Shown here one piece after another: positions 26,949 to 35,938 of a stretch of 64,000 nt of DNA. The notes under the pieces were generated by a model. The model saw nothing but the letters and a program-made list of their open reading frames with translations. It was not told the DNA's origin and did not search any database. The position numbers were made by a program, and so were the translations under genes. Position 1 is the stretch's first letter, and every line of letters starts with the position of its first letter. This DNA comes from Idiomarinaceae bacterium (GTDB taxonomy: Bacteria; Pseudomonadota; Gammaproteobacteria; Enterobacterales; Alteromonadaceae), in NCBI GenBank assembly GCA_002685255.1, contig NYWU01000041.1:1-64000 (forward strand), in the 5' to 3' direction.

Positions 26949-29036
26949 GTGAAACCGTTTGCACTACAGAGCGACAGTAAAGAACTGTATCTTGATTGTA
27001 ATGCGACGACCCCTGTGCTTCCGCAAATTGCAGAAGCGGTGTCGCATACCATGGAAACCCTATTCGGTAATCCGAGTAGTAGCCATGTTACTGGACTCAA
27101 AGCGCGCTATATCCTCGATACAACCCGCCAGCTGGCCCGCCGAGTGGTTGGTGCTTCTTCTGGTAAACTTATTTTCACCAGTGGTGCCACCGAAGGTATC
27201 CAAACCGCTGTTGTATCGGCTATTCGAGCGGCTGTCGACAACCCACAATCGCCACGTAGTTACCTGCTGTATGGCGCTACCGAACATAAAGCCGTGCCGC
27301 AGGCGCTGCAACATTGGAATCAATTGTTAGGGCTTAATGCTGAGTTGAAAGCAATACCTGTCAATGAGCAGGGTATTCTTGACCATGAATTTATTGCTGA
27401 GCATGTTGGACAGGCTGCGATGATATGTACCATGGCAGCGAATAATGAAACCGGTGTAAAGCAGGATCTGCGCGCATTGGAGCAAACAATTCGAGCCCAT
27501 GCGCCTAAGGTGCCTTGGATGGTCGATTGCGTCCAAGCCCTTGGCAAGTTGCCACTCGCCCTCGACGATATGTCGATTGATTATGCGCCTTTCAGTGGCC
27601 ATAAGTTATATGGTCCGAAAGGTATCGGATTTATGGCGGTGCGCGAGTCAGCACCATTCACACCACTCATTATTGGTGGCGGGCAGGAATCGGGGTATCG
27701 TTCAGGTACTGAAAACCTGCCCGGCATTGCTGCACTGCACGCGCTCTTTGAACTGATGCTTGATAATACGCAAAGCGTATTTGCAGATTCACAGGCACTT
27801 GTGAGTTATCGAGATCAATTGGCTAATGCATTACGCATGGCATTTCCGAGTATTGTGTTTAATCATGATTTCGCAGTTTCGCTGCCCACTACGCTTAACT
27901 TTTCGGTGAAAGGGGTTTCGTCTAAGGACATCATGGATGTTTTAGATGCGAGTCATATTCGAGTGAGCTCAGGCTCCGCATGTAGTTCGAAGGTGACACG
28001 CAGCTTCGTCTTAGACGCAATGGGTTTAAGCGATTGGCAAAGTGAGTCAGCGATTCGTATGTCGTTCGGTCCCGCAACCACGCAAGACACTATCGATAAG
28101 GCCTGTGAACGTATCCAACGTGTCGCACAGGCGTTGCAGCAGTCTTGTCTGATCGTGGCGGACACAAACAATGACCACGATGCGCAGCTCGATGGTGTTG
28201 TGCAGCTTAAGTATGATGACCATTGTTGCTATGTACTAATTGATCGTGGCGCTCGAGAAATGGCCGTTATTGACCCTCACCCGGCTTTGGCCGGTCGGTT
28301 AGAAAACCTCATTCAGTGCCAACATTACGATGTAAAAGGTGTCTTAGTCAGTTCGGATGATGCTGATGTTCAACAAGCGGCCTCGATGTTGCGTGCTATG
28401 CTGATTGATACCGAGCAAGCCACAGACGCATGGGGTTGGCCCGAAAGCGCCGTGGCGGGATGTGATGCCGTACCCGCAGAGTGTGATTGTGGTGTTAAAG
28501 GTTGCTTATCGGTAGGTCAACGGCGTTTATTTAAATTGGGTGACCATTTACCGACCTTTTTACTGAGTGAACCGGTTAAAGCAACGGAACGACTGCGGGT
28601 AGACTTTGCCTTTTTAGGCGCGCACCAGTCCATCCAGGATATTAAACACTGTATCAGTGAGATGACCCTTGTGTGTCCTCGTAAAGATGCCGCGCATCAG
28701 TTGGTCCTTGCGGAGACAATGGCGGCGGGTGCCGCTAAAGTGGTCGAAGATGTAAATGCGCTGTGGCAACGCGATGACATTACTATTATTGACGTTCGTG
28801 AGCGTCAAGAGCACGTGGTTGACGATTTGCCCGCTCACGCTCAGGTTATTAATGTACCGCTCACAGAAGCGATCCAGTTTATTCATGAGCATCCGCAGCT
28901 AAAATCGTCGCCGCTCGTGTGTGTTTGCCGTTCAGGTCAGCGCAGCGGCGTTATGGCCGATGCGCTCACGCGATTAGGCTTTACTAAGGTACAACATTTG
29001 TCCGGGGGGCTTGCGCTGGCTTCCACACCAGTTTAG
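26949..29036 (+). CDS. Three-domain fusion: cysteine desulfurase, degenerate metallo-beta-lactamase-like, rhodanese
   Basis: The 695-residue cytoplasmic protein has three parts. Residues 10-400 are a class V PLP-dependent cysteine desulfurase of the NifS/IscS type, complete with PLP lysine K219 (SGHKLYGPKG) and the persulfide loop Cys345 (SGSACSS). Residues about 425-590 resemble a metallo-beta-lactamase/persulfide-dioxygenase fold, but the metal motif HxHxDH is replaced (VSSDDADV, 467-474) and the later His is lost (VCPRKD). A small Cys cluster (ECDCGVKGC, 511-519) lies inside. Residues 604-690 are a rhodanese with active Cys660 in CRSGQRS. The enzyme could produce a persulfide and pass it to its own rhodanese cysteine. 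GTG 26949 follows a strong GGAGG. Position after nqrM suggests, but does not prove, a role in Fe-S or sulfur supply for NQR. Confidence 0.8.
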   Translation: MKPFALQSDSKELYLDCNATTPVLPQIAEAVSHTMETLFGNPSSSHVTGLKARYILDTTRQLARRVVGASSGKLIFTSGATEGIQTAVVSAIRAAVDNPQSPRSYLLYGATEHKAVPQALQHWNQLLGLNAELKAIPVNEQGILDHEFIAEHVGQAAMICTMAANNETGVKQDLRALEQTIRAHAPKVPWMVDCVQALGKLPLALDDMSIDYAPFSGHKLYGPKGIGFMAVRESAPFTPLIIGGGQESGYRSGTENLPGIAALHALFELMLDNTQSVFADSQALVSYRDQLANALRMAFPSIVFNHDFAVSLPTTLNFSVKGVSSKDIMDVLDASHIRVSSGSACSSKVTRSFVLDAMGLSDWQSESAIRMSFGPATTQDTIDKACERIQRVAQALQQSCLIVADTNNDHDAQLDGVVQLKYDDHCCYVLIDRGAREMAVIDPHPALAGRLENLIQCQHYDVKGVLVSSDDADVQQAASMLRAMLIDTEQATDAWGWPESAVAGCDAVPAECDCGVKGCLSVGQRRLFKLGDHLPTFLLSEPVKATERLRVDFAFLGAHQSIQDIKHCISEMTLVCPRKDAAHQLVLAETMAAGAAKVVEDVNALWQRDDITIIDVRERQEHVVDDLPAHAQVINVPLTEAIQFIHEHPQLKSSPLVCVCRSGQRSGVMADALTRLGFTKVQHLSGGLALASTPV

Positions 29037-30057
29037 CTAAGTAGCCTTCTTTGCCGGCGAGCCAACATGCGGCATCTCCATGACATTGGACGTTCCAAAT
29101 GTTGGCATCGCTGAGTTTGTGCCAGGTTTGGCTTTGAACATGAAATGCGGCAGCACCGGAAGGGTTAGAGGTAAGTAACCAGGTGCCCTGATGCTCGACT
29201 TTATCGAGACTGTAGAGAGCGCCTGACAAAGGCGGTTCTGGTAACGCAGTAAACTCACCCGATTGATATTGCCATAAACGGGATGTGTCATTTTGTTCCG
29301 TTTCAAGATGGCCGCCCGCAATATAGAAGTTATCTTCATCGTCAGGATAGACCGCGAATATACCCGCGCCTGGACCTGACTGCATAGGGGTCTCGATGAC
29401 ATCAAAGCGAATACCAAAACGGGCTTTGATCAATACTCTTGCGATATCTGCGTTGCCGGTGCCCATCATCCACGTATCATTATGATAACGAACACAGCTA
29501 CCACTTGAGGCAAAACCACCTTCATTGCTTTGAGGCTTTTGGCTGACTGCGCTGTTGGTTTTTATCCAGTTGCGTCCGCTGGGACTGCGAACCATGCGCC
29601 ATTCGTCACCTACGCTATCACCAGCGACCCAAGCCTCGCCTTGCGGTGAAACTGCCATACAGTTTAAGAAGGTATCGTTTGAAGCACCGTAGCGCAAACG
29701 CCAGTCTGCCCCACCATTCTCGGTAAAATAAATACGCGATTGACCATTATCGCCGATACTTAACGCGTAGGCGCGGCGGTCATCGATTGCTTCGACGTCG
29801 CGGAATTGCAAGTCGCTTGGACCCGGTTGTGAGTACTGCCAACTGACGCCCGCGTCTGTCGAACGCGCAACACGTCCATCGACGCCTGATACCCAGATGG
29901 TGTTACGACTGACTGGGCTTATTCCTATCCACTGTTGGGACTCAATCGAGGTGATTACTTCAACCTCCGGCGGTTCCGATGTCGTGGTTTGCGCGAACGT
30001 AGCACCGCTGGATAAAGTCAGTAATGCCATTGAGCCTTTTGCTATCGAAGCAATCAT
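28984..30057 (-). CDS. Exported BNR/YCF48-like beta-propeller protein
   Basis: The 357-residue protein has a signal peptide of about 22 residues (ATFA-Q). The rest carries BNR/sialidase-type Asp-box repeats, such as STDAGVSW and TENGGADW, and similar repeats later, as in YCF48-like photosystem II assembly factors and related bacterial periplasmic proteins. A beta-propeller is likely; the ligand and role are unknown. Its last 53 bases overlap the end of the convergent fusion gene. The gene starts only 17 bases downstream of yciK on the same strand, with GAGG before the ATG. Confidence 0.7.
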   Translation of the reverse strand: MIASIAKGSMALLTLSSGATFAQTTTSEPPEVEVITSIESQQWIGISPVSRNTIWVSGVDGRVARSTDAGVSWQYSQPGPSDLQFRDVEAIDDRRAYALSIGDNGQSRIYFTENGGADWRLRYGASNDTFLNCMAVSPQGEAWVAGDSVGDEWRMVRSPSGRNWIKTNSAVSQKPQSNEGGFASSGSCVRYHNDTWMMGTGNADIARVLIKARFGIRFDVIETPMQSGPGAGIFAVYPDDEDNFYIAGGHLETEQNDTSRLWQYQSGEFTALPEPPLSGALYSLDKVEHQGTWLLTSNPSGAAAFHVQSQTWHKLSDANIWNVQCHGDAACWLAGKEGYLAKLVWKPAQAPRTNVVP

Positions 30058-30074
30058 ATAAACCTCAGGTTGAA

Positions 30075-30827
30075 TTACTGCGCGTCAAAGCACAGGTTAT
30101 TCTCATTTCTACTATCATCGCCCATGAGATACAAATAAGTTGGCATAATATCTAACGCCGTTTTGAGTGTTTTTGGATCTTCTGCAGGGTAGGCTTTCGA
30201 GCGCATCTTGGTGCGCGTCGCACCTGGGTTAATGACGTTAGTACGCACTGATGTGGTCTCATATTCATCAGCGATTACCTGTGCTAAGCCCTCGGTAGCA
30301 AACTTCGATACGGCGTAGCTACCCCAATAAGCACGGCCCTTGCGACCAACCCCAGAGGACGTGAACACGACCGAAGCAGAGGGAGCCTTTTCTAACACCG
30401 GCATTAACGCCTGAGTCATTAGCATTGGGCCGGTGACATTGATTTGCAGCGCGTCATTCCAATCGTTTTCGTCAATATGAGTAAAGGGTGACAGAATCGA
30501 AAGAATACCTGCGTTGTGTAACACGCCATCGAGATGGCCAAATTGCTGTTCGATGGTAGACGCCATGTCTTTGTAATGCTGTGCCGTGGCACCTTTTAAA
30601 TCAAGCGGCACGATAGCGGCTTGCGTATAACCGGCTGCCTCAATTTCATCATACACCGCCTCCAACTTAGCCGTTGTGCGACCCAGCAATATCACGGTGG
30701 CACCATGTTGCGCAAAGCTCAATGCGGCTTGGCGCCCGATACCTTCGCCTGCGCCTGTAACCAGAATCGTCTTACCTGCCAGCAGATCGGCGGGCGCCTG
30801 ATAGTCATGTACCTTTTTGATTTGCAT
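30075..30827 (-). CDS. yciK: Short-chain dehydrogenase YciK
   Basis: The 250-residue SDR has the NAD(P) motif TGAGEGIGR near residue 25, NAG (in LHNAGIL), catalytic Ser in FTSSGVGRKG and Y-x3-K in YAVSK. The segments FTSSGVGRKGRAYWGSYAVSK-like and the end LYLMGDDSRNENN closely resemble E. coli YciK, an SDR whose physiological substrate is not known. It probably shares an operon with the beta-propeller gene that follows. Confidence 0.88.
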   Translation of the reverse strand: MQIKKVHDYQAPADLLAGKTILVTGAGEGIGRQAALSFAQHGATVILLGRTTAKLEAVYDEIEAAGYTQAAIVPLDLKGATAQHYKDMASTIEQQFGHLDGVLHNAGILSILSPFTHIDENDWNDALQINVTGPMLMTQALMPVLEKAPSASVVFTSSGVGRKGRAYWGSYAVSKFATEGLAQVIADEYETTSVRTNVINPGATRTKMRSKAYPAEDPKTLKTALDIMPTYLYLMGDDSRNENNLCFDAQ

Positions 30828-31009
30828 ATTTACTTGATTCCATTGGACTGTTTGTAGATCGTTAAGCTATTGTACGTATATTCGAGTAACTTCTCAGCAA
30901 ACGAATAGAATTTCTGGAAAAAACCTTTCATATTGATTCATACAGGTGTATAAAAATCGTTAAGCTGAAAGCGAATAACAATAATGCAAAAAAGGACTGG
31001 GGAATCCAC

Positions 31010-33403
31010 ATGAAAAAATTATTACTCCCATTGGCGATAGGCAGTGCGTTGGCACTTGTCGGCTGTGGTAGCGGTGACAGTGCACCGGTTTCTGAGCAAG
31101 AAGTCAGTGTAGCAGCGACACGTGTCGCATTTGATCCGTCTAACAGTGTTATCCCTGTACCGAGTAACATCTTACTGAGCGGTACAGTTGACGGCACCTT
31201 GAATATTCCAGTCGCAGACCCATCAGAGATTAGCAACCCACAGGTGGCTTTAAATGGTCTTGATGGCTGGGGCACACACTCAACATTAACCTTTGACTTC
31301 TCTTTACCGGTTGACGAAAACGGCGATCGCGTGACGGTCACTCCGGCTAGTTTAGAAGCGCAAGGTTCGATTCGTATTTTTGAAACCGTGCAAGGCGGCA
31401 GTGCCGTATCTGAAGCCTGTGCAGCAGCGAGTCCGGCAGCAGCGTGCGCTGTAGTAGGTGAGCTCGAGCACGGTACTGACTTTACAGTGAAAGCGGTTGA
31501 TAACAATACCGTGGCAATCGTGCCTTTACGTCCGCTTAAGCCTAAGACGGGCTATATTGTTGCACTAACGAGCAACATCCAAGACTCGTTAGGTCGTGAC
31601 GTAAAAGCCTCACAAACCTACACGTTGATGAAACGCAACGCGGATGAAAAACCTGTGTCTGGTGACGCTTCAGCGGTGTCATTACAGCGTTTAATTAACA
31701 GTTACGAAGGCGCGTTAGCGCAATTCGGCGTTGATACGGAAAGCGTTGTTTACACATCAAACTTCACGACTCAGTCGGTTGGCGATGTGCTGGGTGTGAC
31801 CAAGCAGTTATTAGCGCAACAAATTGCTGCGCAAAATCCACCAGCCCTCGTCGCACAGAGCCAAGGTGTATCGCTTGCTCAGGTATTGCAGGGCAATGGT
31901 GTAACTGACCAACAAACATTGCAAATCGCAGCCGCGGCGCGCGTGTTCGGTGGTCAAGTGACCTTACCTTACTATTCACCTTTACCTTCACAGGCTAACC
32001 CTCAAGCACCGATTAATGGCCGCTGGAGTGCACAGTGTGACAGTCCTGCGTCTATTTTAGGTGCGATTCAGCAAGGTGTGATTGATCCAGCTGGAGCGGG
32101 CATTCCTGCGGGTGCTATTGAAGATCCGAGCTTACTGTTACCGCCTAACGCTTGTTTTGACTTCCCAGGTGTTGATGAAGAGCGTCATCTCACTAAGTTC
32201 AACCCTGTGCCAGCGAAACAAGGCGATGTTGATGTACCGGCGTTCGTGACTATTCCTGACCTAGCCGTGGTGAATCAGATTCGTCAGAGTCGCGGTATGG
32301 AAACCCTAGACGGCGTGCCTGCTGGTGGCTGGCCTGTGGTAATTTTCCAACACGGCATTACGGGTGATAAATCTAACGCGGCCGGTATCGCAGGTTCATT
32401 GGCTGCGGCGGGTTTTGCCACCGTAGCTATTGATCATCCACTGCACGGTGATCGTGGTTTTGATTTAAACAACGATGGCACTGATGAAATCAACGCATCG
32501 GATAACGTTACGGCGTACATGAATCTGTCTAACTTGTTAGCAGCGCGTGATAACGTACGTCAGTCGATTGCTGATTTGATGGGACTTCGTGTGAGCTTGA
32601 ATTACTTCCAAGCCAGTGATGGTTCGCAAATCAATGGCCAAAAAGTGTTCTTTGTAGGTCATTCGCTAGGTGCGATCGCGGGTGTTGGTTTTACCGGTAT
32701 CACCAATACACCGTTTGCAGAACAGTCGCCACTCAGTGCGCTGAATGGTCAATTTGCTGTGCAAGCCACATCCCTTGCGATGCCAGGCGGCAGCGTAGCG
32801 AACTTCCTACTGGCGTCGCCTGCGTTTGAGAAAACAATTAAGTCTCAGTTGCTTTACTCGGGTAGTGAAGAGTTTGCAGCTGCGGTGAACGCTCAAGCAG
32901 AACAGGCGGGTATTGTACCGGGTGGCGAAGGTTTTGATGCGCTATTAATTCAGGTTTATGACGGCTTTATCGCGCAGGCACCTGAAGCGCAACTGGCACA
33001 AATCAACGCGACCTTTGAGCAATTTGCTTTTGCAGCGCAATCAGTTCTGGATTCAGCGGATCCGGTCAACTATGCGTCAGCAGTTGTTGCAAATGATTCA
33101 CCCATTCACTTAATTGAAGCAGTGGGTGATACGGTGATTCCGAATGCGGTTGAAGGCAAACCACTTGCAGGTACTGAGCCGCTTATTCGTCTGATGGGCT
33201 TGCCGAGCGTATCAGCGACCGTCACCTCAGAAGATGGTGAGCCGGTGTCAGGCGCGGTGCGTTTCCCAGAAGCCGACCATGGGTCAATCGTGAGCCCAGC
33301 CGCTTCGCCTGCTTCAACGCAAGAAATGCAAACGCAAATCTTCAGTTGGTTTGGCTCGGGTATGTTGCAATTACCAGTGACTAATGAAGAAGTGGTACAG
33401 TAA
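31010..33403 (+). CDS. Pla-1/VolA-type surface lipase lipoprotein
   Basis: The 797-residue lipoprotein (lipobox LVGC, Cys19) belongs to the Pla-1/cef extracellular lipase group that includes Vibrio VolA. An Ig-like N-terminal region (about 35-210) precedes an alpha/beta hydrolase domain with the nucleophile elbow GHSLG (Ser551) and the oxyanion-region phrase FQHGITGDKSN near 447-457. A conserved late histidine in EADHGSI near 765 is the likely catalytic His. VolA is a lysophospholipase that frees fatty acids from host or environmental lysolecithin. The start is ATG 31010 after AAGGAC/GGGGAA. Confidence 0.85.
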   Translation: MKKLLLPLAIGSALALVGCGSGDSAPVSEQEVSVAATRVAFDPSNSVIPVPSNILLSGTVDGTLNIPVADPSEISNPQVALNGLDGWGTHSTLTFDFSLPVDENGDRVTVTPASLEAQGSIRIFETVQGGSAVSEACAAASPAAACAVVGELEHGTDFTVKAVDNNTVAIVPLRPLKPKTGYIVALTSNIQDSLGRDVKASQTYTLMKRNADEKPVSGDASAVSLQRLINSYEGALAQFGVDTESVVYTSNFTTQSVGDVLGVTKQLLAQQIAAQNPPALVAQSQGVSLAQVLQGNGVTDQQTLQIAAAARVFGGQVTLPYYSPLPSQANPQAPINGRWSAQCDSPASILGAIQQGVIDPAGAGIPAGAIEDPSLLLPPNACFDFPGVDEERHLTKFNPVPAKQGDVDVPAFVTIPDLAVVNQIRQSRGMETLDGVPAGGWPVVIFQHGITGDKSNAAGIAGSLAAAGFATVAIDHPLHGDRGFDLNNDGTDEINASDNVTAYMNLSNLLAARDNVRQSIADLMGLRVSLNYFQASDGSQINGQKVFFVGHSLGAIAGVGFTGITNTPFAEQSPLSALNGQFAVQATSLAMPGGSVANFLLASPAFEKTIKSQLLYSGSEEFAAAVNAQAEQAGIVPGGEGFDALLIQVYDGFIAQAPEAQLAQINATFEQFAFAAQSVLDSADPVNYASAVVANDSPIHLIEAVGDTVIPNAVEGKPLAGTEPLIRLMGLPSVSATVTSEDGEPVSGAVRFPEADHGSIVSPAASPASTQEMQTQIFSWFGSGMLQLPVTNEEVVQ

Positions 33404-33452
33404 GCCACTGATTGGTGACTGACTAAACTGAACGCAGCCATTTGCGTATAAT

Positions 33453-33484
33453 AAAGGCCAGCAGATTTGCTGGCCTTTTGTTTT
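33453..33484 (+). terminator. Rho-independent terminator after the lipase gene
   Basis: Perfect 11-bp stem AAAGGCCAGCA/TGCTGGCCTTT (33453-33463/33468-33478), four-base loop, followed by TTTTGTTTT. It ends the lipase transcript just before sohB. Confidence 0.9.
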
Positions 33485-33500
33485 GGATATAGGAGAAGGT

Positions 33501-34496
33501 ATGGAGTTTCTTGCCGATATTGGTGGCTTTATAATAAAAGCAGCTGTCATTGTTTTAGCGTTAGTTATCGTGTTGGGTGTAGTGGCACAGACTGCGCAGA
33601 AGCAAAAGCGAGGTAAAGGTGAGTTAGATGTAACTGACTTATCAAAAGAATTGAATGAGATGCGCGATCATCTGCGCATTGAGCTACTTGACGGCAAGGC
33701 ACAGAAGAAAGCGCAAAAGGCGCTTAAAAAGGCGCGTAAAGGTGAGCGTAGCCCAGAATCAAAACTTTTTGTGATTGATTTTAAAGGCTCGGTGGATGCG
33801 AAGGAAGTCGACAGCCTCAAGCGTGAAGTGAATGCCATCGTTAGCATGGCGACCGATCAAGACGAAGTCTTAGTCCGTTTAGAAAGTGGCGGTGGTGTGG
33901 TTCACGGTTACGGGTTGGGTGCCGCACAATTACAACGACTCATTGACCATGGCTTAAAAGTTACCATCGCGGTTGATAAAGTAGCTGCGAGCGGTGGCTA
34001 TATGATGGCTTGTGTTGGCAACAAAATTTTATCGGCTCCTTTTGCGTTTATTGGTTCGATTGGTGTCGTCGCACAACTGCCCAACGTCAATAAATGGTTG
34101 AAGAATCACGATATTGATATTGAGCAGATCACCGCAGGTGAATATAAACGGACATTAACCGTGTTAGGTGAAAACACGGATGAAGGTCGACGTAAGTTTA
34201 AGCAAGATTTAGAAGCTATTCACCGTCAGTTTAAAGAGCATGTCGCTCAGCATCGTACTGACTTAGACATCGAGAAAGTCGCTACTGGCGAAGTATGGAC
34301 AGGAACTGAAGCGCTTGAACTAGGGCTTGTTGATGAAATTGTGACCAGTGATGCCTGGTTGTTGAAGCAACTGGATGCACACCGCATTTTAAAAGTCGAA
34401 TATAGTATTAAAAAGCCGCTGAGCGAACGGTTTGCAAAAGGCACCGCGACGTTAGTGAATACTTTAAAATCTTCGTTGACTCGTAGCGACGTGTAG
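33501..34496 (+). CDS. sohB: Probable inner-membrane protease SohB (S49 family)
   Basis: The 331-residue protein has an N-terminal membrane segment (about 8-28), a basic, lysine-rich stretch (70-90), and the S49 signal-peptide-peptidase fold. The catalytic Ser lies in VAASGGYM near residue 163 and Lys in GEYKRT near 215, as in SppA and SohB. Length and layout match E. coli SohB, which degrades misfolded or signal-peptide fragments in the periplasm or membrane. ATG 33501 is chosen because AGGAGAAGGT lies directly ahead of it. Confidence 0.9.
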   Translation: MEFLADIGGFIIKAAVIVLALVIVLGVVAQTAQKQKRGKGELDVTDLSKELNEMRDHLRIELLDGKAQKKAQKALKKARKGERSPESKLFVIDFKGSVDAKEVDSLKREVNAIVSMATDQDEVLVRLESGGGVVHGYGLGAAQLQRLIDHGLKVTIAVDKVAASGGYMMACVGNKILSAPFAFIGSIGVVAQLPNVNKWLKNHDIDIEQITAGEYKRTLTVLGENTDEGRRKFKQDLEAIHRQFKEHVAQHRTDLDIEKVATGEVWTGTEALELGLVDEIVTSDAWLLKQLDAHRILKVEYSIKKPLSERFAKGTATLVNTLKSSLTRSDV

Positions 34497-34605
34497 CTGC
34501 TCGGTAGTTGCCATGCATTCAACGCACGGTAACTACCCCTTAATTAGCTTTTCTGCTAGGCTATGGCGGTTTTTTTAGTCCGATAGACAACAAAAAAGGA
34601 CGCTT

Positions 34606-35889
34606 ATGAGCGATAATAAAAAATTAAGTCTGACGACCCGCATTGTCATCGGTATGGTGGCAGGTATCGTGCTGGGTATGGCGCTGCGCTATTTTGCTGG
34701 CGACTCGGCATGGGTCGATAGTTATTTGACCAATGGTTTGTTTAACGTCATTGGTCAAATATTTATCACATCGTTGAAGATGCTAGTGGTGCCGCTGGTG
34801 TTGGTTTCTTTGGTCGTGGGCACGTGCTCATTAAGCGATCCAAGTAAGCTCGGCCGTTTGGGTGGTAAAGCCGTCGGCATGTACTTAATTACTACAGCCA
34901 TCGCCATCTCAATTGCTATTTTTTCGGCGATTCTGATTCAACCTGGTAGCGGTGTCGAACGTGCAAGTGACGCGACTTTTGAGCCTTCTGAGGCACCATC
35001 GTTGTCGCAAGTGATTATTGATCTATTCCCGGATAACCCCATCACCGCAATGGCGGAAGGCAACATGCTGCAGATTATCGTGTTTGCTTTATTATTGGGT
35101 ATCGCCATGGCATTGGTCGGTAAGCCTGGAGAGCGTGTTAAGGGGTTATTTGAGGACTTTAACGAAGTTATCATGAAGCTGGTGGTGATTCTGATGAGCA
35201 TTGCGCCTTATGGCGTTTTCGCTTTGATGGCTAAGCTGTTCACCGAGACCGGACTGGGTATGATATCTAGTTTGGCGAAGTATTTCTTCCTAGTGCTCGT
35301 CGTGCTTTTGATTCATGGCTTGATTATTCACCCGTTCTTACTCGGTGTGTTAGCGCGCGTAAAACCAGGCATCTTTCTGCGCAAGATGCGTGATGCACAA
35401 CTCTTTGGTTTTAGCACTGCCAGTAGTAATGCGACCATGCCGATAACGCTTGAGACCGTGACCAAGCGTTTAGGCGTGAGTAATTCAGTCGGTTCCTTTA
35501 CCGTACCGCTTGGTGCAACCATTAACATGGATGGTACTGCCATCATGCAGGGGGTGGCCACGGTATTCATTGCTCAAGTGTATGGTCTTGATCTTTCGGT
35601 TGCTGACTATCTGATGGTCATTCTCACCGCGACGCTCGCTTCTGTCGGTACGGCAGGGGTGCCCGGCGTTGGCTTAATCATGCTCGCGATGGTTCTACAG
35701 CAGGTGGGTCTACCGGTTGAAGGTATTGGCTTAATTATCGGTGTCGACCGTTTACTGGATATGACCCGCACGGCGGTGAATGTCACGGGTGATGCCATGG
35801 TCAGCTGCGTCGTTGCTAAATCAGAAGGCGACTTCGACGAAGACGTGTTCTACGACAAAGAAGCTGGCAAGAAACTGGAAGAACTGTAG
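34606..35889 (+). CDS. Dicarboxylate/amino acid:cation symporter (DAACS family)
   Basis: The 427-residue membrane protein is a GltP/DctA-type sodium or proton symporter with eight membrane segments and two re-entrant loops. The serine-rich loop STASSNATMP near residue 270 and the NMDGTA motif near 307 are the family's substrate and ion sites. The late DRLLDMTRTAVNVTGDA segment has the Arg/Asp/Asn pattern seen in glutamate/aspartate carriers, but the exact substrate cannot be told. Its TAG stop falls on the GTAG head of a REP palindrome. Confidence 0.85.
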   Translation: MSDNKKLSLTTRIVIGMVAGIVLGMALRYFAGDSAWVDSYLTNGLFNVIGQIFITSLKMLVVPLVLVSLVVGTCSLSDPSKLGRLGGKAVGMYLITTAIAISIAIFSAILIQPGSGVERASDATFEPSEAPSLSQVIIDLFPDNPITAMAEGNMLQIIVFALLLGIAMALVGKPGERVKGLFEDFNEVIMKLVVILMSIAPYGVFALMAKLFTETGLGMISSLAKYFFLVLVVLLIHGLIIHPFLLGVLARVKPGIFLRKMRDAQLFGFSTASSNATMPITLETVTKRLGVSNSVGSFTVPLGATINMDGTAIMQGVATVFIAQVYGLDLSVADYLMVILTATLASVGTAGVPGVGLIMLAMVLQQVGLPVEGIGLIIGVDRLLDMTRTAVNVTGDAMVSCVVAKSEGDFDEDVFYDKEAGKKLEEL

Positions 35890-35938
35890 GTCGCGCCTTA
35901 GGCGCGACAACCCGTTTCATTTAAATCGATTAAACGGG
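35886..35938. repeat. REP palindrome and a second hairpin between convergent genes
   Basis: GTAG is followed by GTCGCGCC-TTA-GGCGCGAC (35890-35908), a hybrid of the type 1 and type 2 REPs described above. CCCGTTT/AAACGGG (35911-35917/35932-35938) then forms another hairpin that reaches the end of miaE. Together they could stop both converging transcripts, although there is no T tract. Confidence 0.65.

Noticed and set aside
30928..31506. A 192-residue minus-strand frame opposite the lipase gene start
   Set aside because: Composition is typical of an antisense shadow (Ser/Thr/Pro rich), and the plus strand has a proper lipoprotein start and clear family.
34498..34540. Hairpin GGTAGTTGCC/GGTAACTACC after sohB as a terminator
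   Set aside because: The stem is plausible with one G-U pair, but the loop is long and no T tract follows, so it is not listed as a terminator.
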